Assembly (NCBI RefSeq): GCF_965204125.1
Contig: NZ_OZ241968.1
Coordinates: forward strand, 3,162,001-3,226,000
Reading direction: 5' to 3'
From: Poriferisodalis sp965204125
Lineage (GTDB): Bacteria > Actinomycetota > Acidimicrobiia > Acidimicrobiales > Poriferisodalaceae
Length of the DNA stretch: 64,000 nucleotides
Below, in pieces: positions 18,742 to 29,827 of this stretch (positions are counted from its first letter, which is position 1; every line of letters starts with the position of its first letter). The notes under the pieces were generated by a model. The model worked only from the letters and a program-made list of their open reading frames with translations, had not been told where the DNA came from and searched no databases. Made by a program: the position numbers and the translations under genes.

Positions 18742-20295
18742 GTGAAGAACAGTCGGCGAACCATCGGGCTCGTGGGCACTGGGGTCATCGGCGCCGGCTG
18801 GGCTGTTCGCGTCTTGGCACGGGGCCATGACGTGGTGGCGTGGGATCCGGGTGATGGCGCTGAGCAGCGGCTGCGATCGGCTATCGAGCGGGCATGGCCG
18901 TCGGCGGCTGACCTGGGACTGTTCCCCGATGCCGATCCTGACAGGCTGCGCTGGGCCTCGAGCGCGCAAGAGGTGGCCGCCTCGGCCGATTTTGTGCAAG
19001 AGAGCGCCCCAGAGGTCGAATCGTTGAAGCAGTCGTTGCTGGCCGAAGTGGACGCTGCGGCTGATCCCAGCACGCCGATCGCAAGCAGCTCGTCGGGACT
19101 GCTGCCCAGCAAGCTGGCGGAGTCGCTCGCTCATCCCGAGCGGCTCGTGATCGGCCACCCGTTCAACCCCGTGTACCTGCTGCCGCTGGTCGAGGTAGTG
19201 CGGGGCGAGGCCACCAGCGACGAGACACTGGCCGCGGCCCTGGAGCACTACGACGATCTGGTGATGCACCCGCTGGTCGTGCGCAACGAGATTGAGGGCT
19301 ACCTCTCTGACCGCCTCCAAGAAGCTCTGTGGCGCGAGAATCTGCACTTGGTGAACGACGGCGTCGCTACTACTGCGGAGCTCGACGACGCCATCGTCTA
19401 CGGCCCAGGTCTGCGCTGGGCAGCCATGGGCACAAATCTCACGTTCCACCTCGCCGGAGGAGACGGCGGCATGCGCCACATGCTGAGCCAGTTCGGCCCG
19501 GCACTGGCGTTGCCGTGGACACGGCTGGAGGCTCCGGAGCTGACCCCCGAGCTGATCGAGGCGATGGCCGCCGGCTGCGAGGATCAAGCTGGCCCACGGT
19601 CGATTGCCGAACTCGAACGGCTGCGCGACGACGGCCTGCTGGCAGTGATGAGGGCGCTCCGGCCCAGCGGCTTGGGTGCAGGCCGTCTGATGGCGGAGCG
19701 GGAGGCTCGCATTCTGGTAGCCGCGAATGCACAGCATCGACGGTGGTCGCCGAGCAGCAAAGTGGCTGCTCCCTTAGACCTGTACTCGACCGTCGTGATG
19801 CCCGACTGGGTGGACTACAACGGCCACATGACCGAGTGGGCGTTCCTGACCGCGTTCGGCTGGGCGGCTGATGCCCTGTTCCGCTACATCGGGATCGACG
19901 AGGCCTACCGCGCCGCCGGCCACTCGTACTACACAGCCGAGACCCACCTGACTCATCTGCGCGAGGCGTCGGCAGGCGAGCCGCTGCGGATCACCACCCA
20001 AGTGCTGGGCAGCGATGCCAAGCGCCTGCACATCTTCCACACGATGCACAGGTGCGACGGGCACCGGCACGGCCACGACGAACGCCAGCGCGACGAGCAA
20101 CACCACAGCGACCACAAACACGATGAGGTGCTGTGCGTCGGTGAGCAGATGCTGGTTCATGTCGACACGGCCGCCGGGCGCAGTGCTCCGTTGGCAGACG
20201 GCCCAGCAGCGGCAGTTGCGGCCATCACTGCAGCACACGCATCGATGCCGACGCCGCCGCAGGCCGGCAGCCGCATGGCGCTGCTTCCGACGTAG
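18742..20295 (+). CDS. lcdH: L-carnitine dehydrogenase fused to a hotdog thioesterase
   Basis: 517 residues from GTG 18742, with GGGGGAGG about 11 bases upstream. Residues ~5-320 are a 3-hydroxyacyl-CoA-dehydrogenase-like oxidoreductase: GLVGTGVIGAGWA (NAD), GHPFNPVYLLPLVEVVRG, and YGPGLRWAAMGTNLTFHLAG, which is diagnostic of carnitine 3-dehydrogenase. The C-terminal ~150 residues are a thioesterase domain (MPDWVDYNGHMTEWAF), as in known carnitine dehydrogenase/betainyl-CoA thioesterase fusions. A His/Asp-rich insert (about 20048-20135) interrupts the thioesterase and is unusual. It heads the carnitine cluster with the acyl-CoA dehydrogenase, CoA ligase and CaiD genes. Confidence 0.88.
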   Translation: MKNSRRTIGLVGTGVIGAGWAVRVLARGHDVVAWDPGDGAEQRLRSAIERAWPSAADLGLFPDADPDRLRWASSAQEVAASADFVQESAPEVESLKQSLLAEVDAAADPSTPIASSSSGLLPSKLAESLAHPERLVIGHPFNPVYLLPLVEVVRGEATSDETLAAALEHYDDLVMHPLVVRNEIEGYLSDRLQEALWRENLHLVNDGVATTAELDDAIVYGPGLRWAAMGTNLTFHLAGGDGGMRHMLSQFGPALALPWTRLEAPELTPELIEAMAAGCEDQAGPRSIAELERLRDDGLLAVMRALRPSGLGAGRLMAEREARILVAANAQHRRWSPSSKVAAPLDLYSTVVMPDWVDYNGHMTEWAFLTAFGWAADALFRYIGIDEAYRAAGHSYYTAETHLTHLREASAGEPLRITTQVLGSDAKRLHIFHTMHRCDGHRHGHDERQRDEQHHSDHKHDEVLCVGEQMLVHVDTAAGRSAPLADGPAAAVAAITAAHASMPTPPQAGSRMALLPT

Positions 20296-20361
20296 CACTG
20301 CACGCACCACTCCGCCAACGCGCTCACCTGTAGCGCCACAACAGCCAGGACAGCAACACCG

Positions 20362-21537
20362 ATGGATTTCTCGATCGACGACACCCAGCAGATGGTGGTC
20401 GACACCGTGCGCACCTTCACCATGCGCGAACTCGTGCCGCATGAGGACGAGGTGGAGCGCTCCGGTCAGGTTCCGCCCGATCTGGTGGAGCAGATACGCA
20501 ACAGGGCCGTCGATGCTGGCCTCTACGCCGCCAACATGCCCGTCGAGCTCGGCGGCGGGGGGCTTGACGACTTGACGCTGACCATGGCCGAGCGGGCTTT
20601 CGGCTGGACGTCCTACGCCCTGCAGTACATCGTGGCCCGCCCCTCCAACATCTTGCGGGCCTGCACCGGTGATCAGATCTCGGACTACCTGGTGCCTACC
20701 GTGCGAGGCGAACGGGTGGAGTGCTTGGCCATGAGCGAGCCCGACGCTGGCTCTGACCTGCGCGGCATGTCCTGCCGGGCCGAGCGCGACGGCGACGAAT
20801 TCGTGGTGAACGGCACCAAGCACTTCATCAGCCACGCGGATCTGGCCGACTATGTGATCCTGTTCGCGACCACGGGCATCGATGCTCCAGACGCCGATAC
20901 GCCGGGCCGCAGTCCCCGCAAGCTGATCTCAGCCCTGCTGGTGGATTTCGACACCCCCGGCGTCGAACGGGTGCCTGGCTACAACTGCGTGTCAAACCGG
21001 GGCTACCACAACCTCATCCTGAACTTTGACAACGCCCGAGTGCCGGCGAGCAAGCTGCTCGGCGAGGAACATCGAGGCTTCGACGTTGCCAACGAGTGGC
21101 TCGGAAGCACCCGCCTGCAGGTGGCCGCTGTGTGCCTGGGACGCGCCGACCGGGCACTGTCGGTGGCGCTCGACTGGGCCGCCACCCGTGAGCAGTTCGG
21201 CCAACGGATCGGGCGATTCCAAGGCGTGTCGTTCAAGCTGGCCGACATGCGCCTCCGCCTCGCCCAAGCCGAGATGATGACGTACCGGGCCGCGTGGCTC
21301 TCCGAGCGGGCCGAGATGACCGACGCCGACGCCGCCATGGCCAAGCTGTCGGCCACCGAGATGCTGCAGTTCGTGTCGGATGAGGCCATACAGATCCTCG
21401 GCGGCATGGGGCTGATGGACGAGCTTCCGTTGGAGCGAATCTGGCGCGACGCCCGGGTCGATCGCATCTGGGACGGCACCAGCGAGATCCAGCGCCACAT
21501 CGTGTCTCGTGACATGCTGCGGCCCCTCGGCTGCTGA
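20362..21537 (+). CDS. Acyl-CoA dehydrogenase of the carnitine cluster
   Basis: 391 residues with FAD/acyl-CoA motifs MSEPDAGSDLRGMSCRA, NGTKHFISHADLADYV, RGYHNLILNFDNARVPASKL and the C-terminal QILGGMGLMDELPLERIWRD. Placed between carnitine dehydrogenase and the CoA ligase, it could oxidise a betainyl- or crotonobetainyl-type CoA ester in the manner of CaiA. Its sequence is not especially CaiA-like, so this is inferred from context. It starts 66 bases after the upstream stop and ends 43 bases before the ligase. Confidence 0.85.
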   Translation: MDFSIDDTQQMVVDTVRTFTMRELVPHEDEVERSGQVPPDLVEQIRNRAVDAGLYAANMPVELGGGGLDDLTLTMAERAFGWTSYALQYIVARPSNILRACTGDQISDYLVPTVRGERVECLAMSEPDAGSDLRGMSCRAERDGDEFVVNGTKHFISHADLADYVILFATTGIDAPDADTPGRSPRKLISALLVDFDTPGVERVPGYNCVSNRGYHNLILNFDNARVPASKLLGEEHRGFDVANEWLGSTRLQVAAVCLGRADRALSVALDWAATREQFGQRIGRFQGVSFKLADMRLRLAQAEMMTYRAAWLSERAEMTDADAAMAKLSATEMLQFVSDEAIQILGGMGLMDELPLERIWRDARVDRIWDGTSEIQRHIVSRDMLRPLGC

Positions 21538-21580
21538 ACCGCCATGACACAAGTCATCGCAGCGACATGACTGGGACGGC

Positions 21581-23638
21581 ATGACTGGTCGGCTGGATCG
21601 GCTGTTGCGGCCACGGTCGCTGGCATTCGTCGGAGGCATCGCCGCCGAACAGTCGATTGACGCCTGCCGGGCATTCGGCTTCGCAGGTGAGATGTGGGGG
21701 GTCAACCCTCACCGCACCCTGGGCGACCTGCCCACGGTCGCCTCCGTTGCCGAGCTGCCCGAAGGCATCGACGCTGCGTTCGTCGGCGTCGACCACGACG
21801 CCACGATCGACACCGTGCGCCGCCTCTCCCAAGCCGGTGTGGGCGTCGCTGTCTGTCATGCCTCGGGGTTTGCCGAGGTCGGCGCGGCCGGCAAGATCCG
21901 CCAAGTCGAGCTGGTCGAAGCAGCGGGCGCGATGGCGGTACTGGGGCCCAACTGCTACGGAATGCTCTCAGCGCCCACCGGCGCCGCCCTGTGGCCGGAC
22001 GTCCACGGTCTGATTCGTCGCACCAGGGGCGTGGCACTGCTGAGCCAGAGTGGGAACATCGCCGTAAACCTGACCATGAGTCGCCGCGGTCTCGATGTGG
22101 CCTGGGTCATCAGCCTGGGAAACCAAGCCGACGTCGGGATCTCAGAAGCGTTCGAGGCAGTGGTCGCCGACGACACCACAACCGGCGTGGGTCTGTGCAT
22201 GGAAGGCCTGAACGACGTCGAGCGCTTCGTCGAGGCCGCGGCAGTGGCTCGTCGGCGACGCCTTCCGGTAGTGGCGGTGAAAGTCGGCGCCTCGCCGTCA
22301 TCGGGCGCGATCGCGGTCACCCACACCGCCTCGTTCGTGGGCGACGACGCTGCCTACGACGCGCTCTTTCGGAAGCTGGGCATCCACCGCGTCGAATCCA
22401 TCGACGGGTTGGTCGACACTCTGTCCACCCTCTGTTCCACCGGCCCTCTGGGGGGCAACCGCGTGGTGTCATTGAGCTGCTCGGGCGGCGAGGCGGCGCT
22501 GGTGGCCGACCGCAGCCAAGGGCGCAACCTGAGCTTCCCGCAATTCGCACCCGACCACGCCGCCCGCGTGGCGGCTGCGCTGGACGGCCGCGTCGCGGTC
22601 ACCAACCCGCTCGACTATCACACATTCATCTGGGGCGACCTGGACAGGCTGAGTCGCTGTTTCGAATCTGTTCTGGGTGCCTCCGGCAACGGCGCACCGT
22701 TCGATGCCGCCGTCTTGCTGCTCGATTTCCCCGCCGAGGGGCTGGATCGCTCGCGCTGGTGGCCGACGATGCAGGCGTTCGCCACGGCCTGCGCCAACGG
22801 CGACACTCCCGGCGTCGTGGCGGTATCGCTGGCAGAGAACCTGCCCGACGAGGCCCGCTCTCAAGCCGCCGCATGGGGGCTGGCTGCCTGCGGCGACATC
22901 GACAACGCGCTGTCTGCATTGGAGGCGGCCGCCGCATGGGGGCACCATCTCGACCACACGGAAGCCGAGGCGGGCTCGTTGGTGGTGAAGGCTCGAGAGG
23001 CTCCCCTCGGCACATCGGTCCTGCTTGAGCACGAGGCAAAGCCGCGTCTGGCGGCGGCTGGCATCGAGGTGCCGATGGGTCGGCTGGTCGAGCCGCAGCA
23101 GGCCCCGGCTGCCGCAGATGAGATCGGCTACCCAGTCGCTGTCAAGGCCGTCGGTGCAGCGCACAAGAGCGATGCCGGTGGCGTCGTGGTCGGGCTCGCC
23201 GATGCCGCCTCGGTTGCCGCAGCTGCTGAGCGGGTCGCCGCCTCCGTCGGAGGCGGAACGGTCATGGTGGAGTCGTGCATCACTGACGTGGTGGCCGAGC
23301 TGTTGGTGAGCGTGCGCTCATCACCGCCGGTGGGAATGATGCTGACGGTGGGCGCCGGCGGCACGCTGACCGAGGTGCTTGACGACACTGCTTCCCTGCT
23401 GCTGCCTGCGGCAGGCGACACGATTGAAGCGCTTCGCAGTCTGCGACTGTGGCCTGTCCTCGCCGGCTACCGGGGTCGTCCGGCTGGGGCCGTCGATGCT
23501 GTGGTCGACACCGTCAGCTTGCTGGAGGCGCTGGTGCGCGACGATGACCGCATCGTCGAAATCGAAATCAACCCGCTGCTCGTGACCCCGCATGCAGCGG
23601 TGGCAGCCGATGCCCTGATGGTGGTCGCAAATGACTGA
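21581..23638 (+). CDS. Acetate-CoA ligase (NDP-forming) family acyl-CoA synthetase
   Basis: 685 residues. The CoA-binding domain starts at LLRPRSLAFVGGIAAEQSID with GVNPHRTLGDLPTV, then a succinyl-CoA-ligase-like flavodoxin domain contains LSQSGNIAVNLTM and VKVGASPSSGAIAVTHTASF (short segments). The C-terminal ATP-grasp part has GYPVAVKAVGAAHKSDAGGV and EIEINPLLVTP. This fused alpha+beta arrangement makes acyl-CoA while cleaving a nucleotide triphosphate to the diphosphate and phosphate. Directly upstream of CaiD with an 8-base overlap, it is the likely carnitine or crotonobetaine CoA-activating enzyme (inference). Confidence 0.85.
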   Translation: MTGRLDRLLRPRSLAFVGGIAAEQSIDACRAFGFAGEMWGVNPHRTLGDLPTVASVAELPEGIDAAFVGVDHDATIDTVRRLSQAGVGVAVCHASGFAEVGAAGKIRQVELVEAAGAMAVLGPNCYGMLSAPTGAALWPDVHGLIRRTRGVALLSQSGNIAVNLTMSRRGLDVAWVISLGNQADVGISEAFEAVVADDTTTGVGLCMEGLNDVERFVEAAAVARRRRLPVVAVKVGASPSSGAIAVTHTASFVGDDAAYDALFRKLGIHRVESIDGLVDTLSTLCSTGPLGGNRVVSLSCSGGEAALVADRSQGRNLSFPQFAPDHAARVAAALDGRVAVTNPLDYHTFIWGDLDRLSRCFESVLGASGNGAPFDAAVLLLDFPAEGLDRSRWWPTMQAFATACANGDTPGVVAVSLAENLPDEARSQAAAWGLAACGDIDNALSALEAAAAWGHHLDHTEAEAGSLVVKAREAPLGTSVLLEHEAKPRLAAAGIEVPMGRLVEPQQAPAAADEIGYPVAVKAVGAAHKSDAGGVVVGLADAASVAAAAERVAASVGGGTVMVESCITDVVAELLVSVRSSPPVGMMLTVGAGGTLTEVLDDTASLLLPAAGDTIEALRSLRLWPVLAGYRGRPAGAVDAVVDTVSLLEALVRDDDRIVEIEINPLLVTPHAAVAADALMVVAND

Positions 23639-24443
23639 TCAGACCCCCACGCCAATCCCTGGGCAGACCGCGGTACAGGTCGTCGCCCATCCTCCGGTGC
23701 TGGAGGTCACGCTCAACCGCCCCAAGGCCAACGCCATCGACGCCGCCACCAGCCGAGAATTGAGCAAGGTGTTCGCTGCCTTTCGCGACGATCCCGAATT
23801 GCGGGTGGCAATCCTCACCGGCGGCGGCAGCCGGTTCTTCAGTGCGGGCTGGGATCTGAACGCCGCCGCAGAGGGCGAGGAGTACGAGGCCGACTACGGC
23901 GACGGAGGCTTCGGTGGCCTCGGCGAGCTGCCCGGCTTGAACAAACCCGTGATCGCGGCGGTCAACGGCATGGCCGTGGGCGGTGGGTTCGAGATCGTGA
24001 TGGCCGCCGATCTGGTGGTGGCCGCCGACCACGCCCGCTTCTGGTTGCCCGAGGCCAACCTGGGCATCGTGCCCGACGCCGGATCGGTGCGCCTGGGGCG
24101 GATGCTGCCGCCGGTCGTGGCCAACGAGGTCCTGTTCGCAGGCCGTCGCCTCGATGCCGCGGAAGCGCTGCGTTGGGGCTTGGTCAACGCGGTGGTCAGT
24201 GCCGACGATTTGATGAGCGAGGCCCGCGCGCTCGCCGCCCGAGTGACCGAGGCCGCCCCGCTGGCGGTGGCAGCCATCGCTGAGATACGAGACCGCACCA
24301 AGCACCTGCCGCTCGCGGACGCATTCGAGTTGTTGCGATCGGGCGGCTTGGCGGCATATGAGGCGATGCTGGTCTCCTCCGATGCCTCCGAAGGATCCAG
24401 CGCTTTCGCGGAAGGACGCTCTCCCCGCTGGCAGGGTGGCTGA
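23631..24443 (+). CDS. caiD: Crotonobetainyl-CoA hydratase / carnitinyl-CoA dehydratase
   Basis: 270 residues of the crotonase fold with close resemblance to E. coli CaiD as I recall it: GWDLNAAAEGEEYEADYG near residues 68-85, NGMAVGGGFEIVMAAD, LPEANLGIVPDAGSVRLGR, AGRRLDAAEALRWGLVN and the C-terminal EGSSAFAEGRSPRWQGG. CaiD interconverts L-carnitinyl-CoA and crotonobetainyl-CoA. The start codon overlaps the end of the CoA ligase, indicating coupled translation. Together with carnitine dehydrogenase it makes the cluster's substrate assignment firm. Confidence 0.88.
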   Translation: MTDQTPTPIPGQTAVQVVAHPPVLEVTLNRPKANAIDAATSRELSKVFAAFRDDPELRVAILTGGGSRFFSAGWDLNAAAEGEEYEADYGDGGFGGLGELPGLNKPVIAAVNGMAVGGGFEIVMAADLVVAADHARFWLPEANLGIVPDAGSVRLGRMLPPVVANEVLFAGRRLDAAEALRWGLVNAVVSADDLMSEARALAARVTEAAPLAVAAIAEIRDRTKHLPLADAFELLRSGGLAAYEAMLVSSDASEGSSAFAEGRSPRWQGG

Positions 24444-24473
24444 GCCCCCAATGCCGCCAGTTGTCGAAGCTGG

Positions 24474-27080
<2,607 letters not shown>

Positions 27081-27220
27081 CGGCAACCTCGTCTCCGGGA
27101 CAGCGGTGTCGTGCTGTCCCCTCCCCAAGGGCCATTGTCGCATCGTTGCGCAGCCATTCGCACCACAGCACTCGCCGATGCCAGTGCGCCGCAACCGCAT
27201 GCTCGGCAGTTTTCATGTGG

Positions 27221-27245
27221 ATATGCACATTACATGTCTGCATAT
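27221..27245. promoter_or_regulatory. 7-bp inverted repeat, putative operator
   Basis: ATATGCA and TGCATAT are perfect inverted arms separated by 11 bases, with a smaller ACATGT palindrome between them. The site lies just upstream of the -10 at 27257 and inside the divergent control region. Its position over the -35 area suggests a repressor or autoregulatory site for either direction. The regulator is unknown. Confidence 0.4.
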
Positions 27246-27256
27246 GTGAATAACTC

Positions 27257-27262
27257 TATAAT
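27257..27262 (+). promoter_or_regulatory. TATAAT -10 element placed for a leaderless transcript
   Basis: A consensus TATAAT ends 6 bases before the ATG at 27269. Transcription would therefore begin at or next to that ATG, the arrangement of leaderless actinobacterial mRNAs. No convincing -35 is visible at 17 bases upstream, where the inverted repeat lies instead. Confidence 0.55.
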
Positions 27263-27268
27263 TTGGCT

Positions 27269-27334
27269 ATGGATCTTGTGATCATCGACTCGCTCCGGGG
27301 CACAGTTGCGCCCAAGACCGAACGGATGTCATGA
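27269..27334 (+). CDS. 21-residue leader ORF coupled to the sensor kinase
   Basis: ATG 27269 opens a 21-codon frame (MDLVIIDSLRGTVAPKTERM then Ser) whose TGA overlaps the kinase ATG as ATGA. It follows the -10 element directly, so it may be translated leaderlessly and deliver ribosomes to the kinase start, which lacks a clear ribosome site. It is too short to be tested by homology. It could also be chance, or part of an N-terminal leader with no function as a peptide. Confidence 0.4.
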   Translation: MDLVIIDSLRGTVAPKTERMS

Positions 27335-29706
27335 ACGAACACCACCAGACCAATCAAGAATTCGAAACGTTCCAAGAGCGCATCGCGCGACGCAGCGAGG
27401 CCAGCCTGCGCTTCACTAGGGGCATGGAGTTCAGCACAGTGCTCCAGGATGTTCTCGACTCGGCCAGAGACGTCACTGCCGCGCATTACGGGGTGATGAC
27501 CTTGCTCGACGAGGGGGGGCAGGCAGAGGATTTCTTGTCCTCGGGGACCACGGCCGAGCAGGATGAACGGCTGTTGCTCACTCCGGACGGTCCTCAGATC
27601 TTCGAGTCATTGACCGAGATCGCCGGACCCCTGAGAGTGGACGATCTGGAGTCCCATGTCCGATCGCTCGGATTCACCGAATTCGAGATCCCGGTGCCGG
27701 CGGACGCGTTCGGACTCGTGGCGGTGCCGATGCTCTACCAAGGAGGCCCGGTGGGCCACCTCTTCGTGGGCGGCAAGGACGCCGGAGCCGAGTTCACCGG
27801 CGCCGACGAGGAGACGCTGGTGATGTTCGCCTCCCAGGCGGCGCTGGTCATCGCCAATGCTCGCAGCCACCGCGACTTGCAGCGAGCCAGGGCCGATCTG
27901 GAGACGCTGGTGGATACCTCCCCGGTAGGCGTCGTCGTCATCGATGTCGCATCCGAGGAGTTGGTATGGGTCAACCGCGAGACCGAGCGCATCGTCGAGA
28001 GCCTGTGCGAGGACAACCGGTCGCTGGAGGATCTCTTGGAGATGGTGACCTGTGTGAGGGCCGACGGCGAGGTGGTGACGCTGGGCGAACTGTCGCTCAT
28101 GGAACTGGCCGGGGCTGGGGAGACGATCAGGGCGGAGCGGATCTCGCTGCGGGTTGCCGACGGTCCGAGCGTCAGCGCCCTGCTCAACCTCACACCGATC
28201 CTCTCCGATGACGGTGCGGCGGTGTCGTTGGTCGTGACGCTCCAGGACATGACGCCGCTGGACGAGCAGGAGCGGCTGCGGGCCGAGTTCTTGGCGATGG
28301 TGAGCCGCGAGCTGCGCACGCCCCTCGCCGCGGTCATGGGTTCGGTGTCCACGCTGCTCGACAGCCCCGGCGGGCTGGACCCTGCGGAGACCGCGCAGTT
28401 CCTTCGCATCATCCGCGACCAGTCCGACCAGATGCGGCACCTGATCGGCGATCTGCACGACGTCGCCCGCATCAACACCGGCACCCTGCCCGTCGCCCCC
28501 GAACCGGCCGACGTGCACCAGCTGGTGGACGATGCGATGAGCAGGTTCCTTGCCGGCGATGCCCCGAACCCCGTCAACGTGGAGCTGGCAGCGGATCTGC
28601 CGCTGGTGATGGCCGACCGGCTGCGCATCGCCCAGGTGCTGAGCAACCTGCTCGTCAACGCCGCCGGCTACTCGCCTGGCGGGTCGCCGGTAGAGGTGAC
28701 CGCTGCCCGGGACGGAGCGCACGTCGCGATCTCGGTCACCGATCAGGGCCGGGGCATTCCGTCGGAGCAGATGCCCGATCTGTTCCGCCAGTTCTCGCGT
28801 GCACACGGCCCAGACCACGGAACCGGCCTCGCCTGGGCGGGCCTGGGGCTCGCCATCTGCAGGGGCATCGTGGAGGCACACGGCGGGCGCATCTGGGCAC
28901 AAAGCGACGGGGCGGGCCTCGGGGCGCGCTTCACCTTCACGTTGCCGCTGGCGGAGGCCGCGACCGCCGCTGCGGCAGCGGGCTCGGGCGGGTCGCGGCC
29001 GTCGGCACAACGCCAAGTCCGCGTACTGGCCGTCGACGACGACCCCCAGGCGCTGCGCTACATCACCGACATCCTCAGCGGGGCCGGCTATGCGACCGTC
29101 GCAACCGGCAACCCCGCCGACATCGGCCGCATCATGGCCGAGCACAGACCCCACCTCGTCCTGCTCGACCTGGTGCTGCCCGACCGCGACGGCATCGAGG
29201 TGATGACCGATGTGCGGTCACGGGCCGACGTGCCGGTCATCTTCCTGTCGGCATACGGCCACGACGAGACCATTGCCCGAGCCTTTGACATGGGCGCAAC
29301 CGACTATGTGGTCAAGCCGTTCTCGCCCACCGAGCTGACCGCCCGGGTCCGCGCAGCGCTGCGCAAGCAGGTCGACCTCCTCGAGGGCGAGCCGTCGGCG
29401 CCCTATGAAGCCGCCGGGCTGAGCATCGACTACGCCCAGCGCCGCGCCGCGGTGGCCGGCGAGCCGGTGGAACTCACCGCCACCGAGTACAACCTGCTCC
29501 ACGAACTGGCCGCCAACGCCCCCCGGGTGCTGACCCACAGCGCGCTGCTGCACCGGGTCTGGGGGCCTGAGCGAGTCGGCGAGCCTTGGCTGGTCCGCGA
29601 CGTCATCAAGCGGCTCCGACGCAAGCTCGGCGACGACGCCGGCAGCCCCAGCTACATCTTCACCGAGCCACGCGTCGGCTACCGCATGCCCCCCGGCCAG
29701 TCATAG
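27331..29706 (+). CDS. Hybrid sensor kinase fused to an OmpR-type response regulator; phospho-acceptor His replaced
   Basis: 791 residues. Order: GAF-like sensor (~25-180), PAS-like segment (~190-310), HisKA-like helix (~315-380), HATPase (~430-540), receiver (~563-680), winged-helix DNA-binding domain (~690-791). The HATPase keeps an N-box (SNLLVNAAGYSP), DQGRGIP and a GLGLAI loop. The receiver keeps DDD, Asp613 in LLDLVLP and Lys662. The dimerisation motif reads MVSRELRTPL, with Arg326 where the phosphorylated His normally lies. It may therefore not autophosphorylate, or may act as a scaffold or accept phosphate from another kinase. A sensor and its DNA-binding regulator on one chain is uncommon. 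It precedes the surface-protein locus. Confidence 0.88.
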   Translation: MNEHHQTNQEFETFQERIARRSEASLRFTRGMEFSTVLQDVLDSARDVTAAHYGVMTLLDEGGQAEDFLSSGTTAEQDERLLLTPDGPQIFESLTEIAGPLRVDDLESHVRSLGFTEFEIPVPADAFGLVAVPMLYQGGPVGHLFVGGKDAGAEFTGADEETLVMFASQAALVIANARSHRDLQRARADLETLVDTSPVGVVVIDVASEELVWVNRETERIVESLCEDNRSLEDLLEMVTCVRADGEVVTLGELSLMELAGAGETIRAERISLRVADGPSVSALLNLTPILSDDGAAVSLVVTLQDMTPLDEQERLRAEFLAMVSRELRTPLAAVMGSVSTLLDSPGGLDPAETAQFLRIIRDQSDQMRHLIGDLHDVARINTGTLPVAPEPADVHQLVDDAMSRFLAGDAPNPVNVELAADLPLVMADRLRIAQVLSNLLVNAAGYSPGGSPVEVTAARDGAHVAISVTDQGRGIPSEQMPDLFRQFSRAHGPDHGTGLAWAGLGLAICRGIVEAHGGRIWAQSDGAGLGARFTFTLPLAEAATAAAAAGSGGSRPSAQRQVRVLAVDDDPQALRYITDILSGAGYATVATGNPADIGRIMAEHRPHLVLLDLVLPDRDGIEVMTDVRSRADVPVIFLSAYGHDETIARAFDMGATDYVVKPFSPTELTARVRAALRKQVDLLEGEPSAPYEAAGLSIDYAQRRAAVAGEPVELTATEYNLLHELAANAPRVLTHSALLHRVWGPERVGEPWLVRDVIKRLRRKLGDDAGSPSYIFTEPRVGYRMPPGQS

Positions 29707-29827
29707 AGCTGTTCACAGAGCCATCCTGGGTTTCTTACAAACTTCCTCTCGATACTGTTTCGTTCATTGAAACGATCTGGCATGCTCTGGCGCTGCGAGC
29801 CCGGCTCGCGGCGAAAGGAACCCAGGG

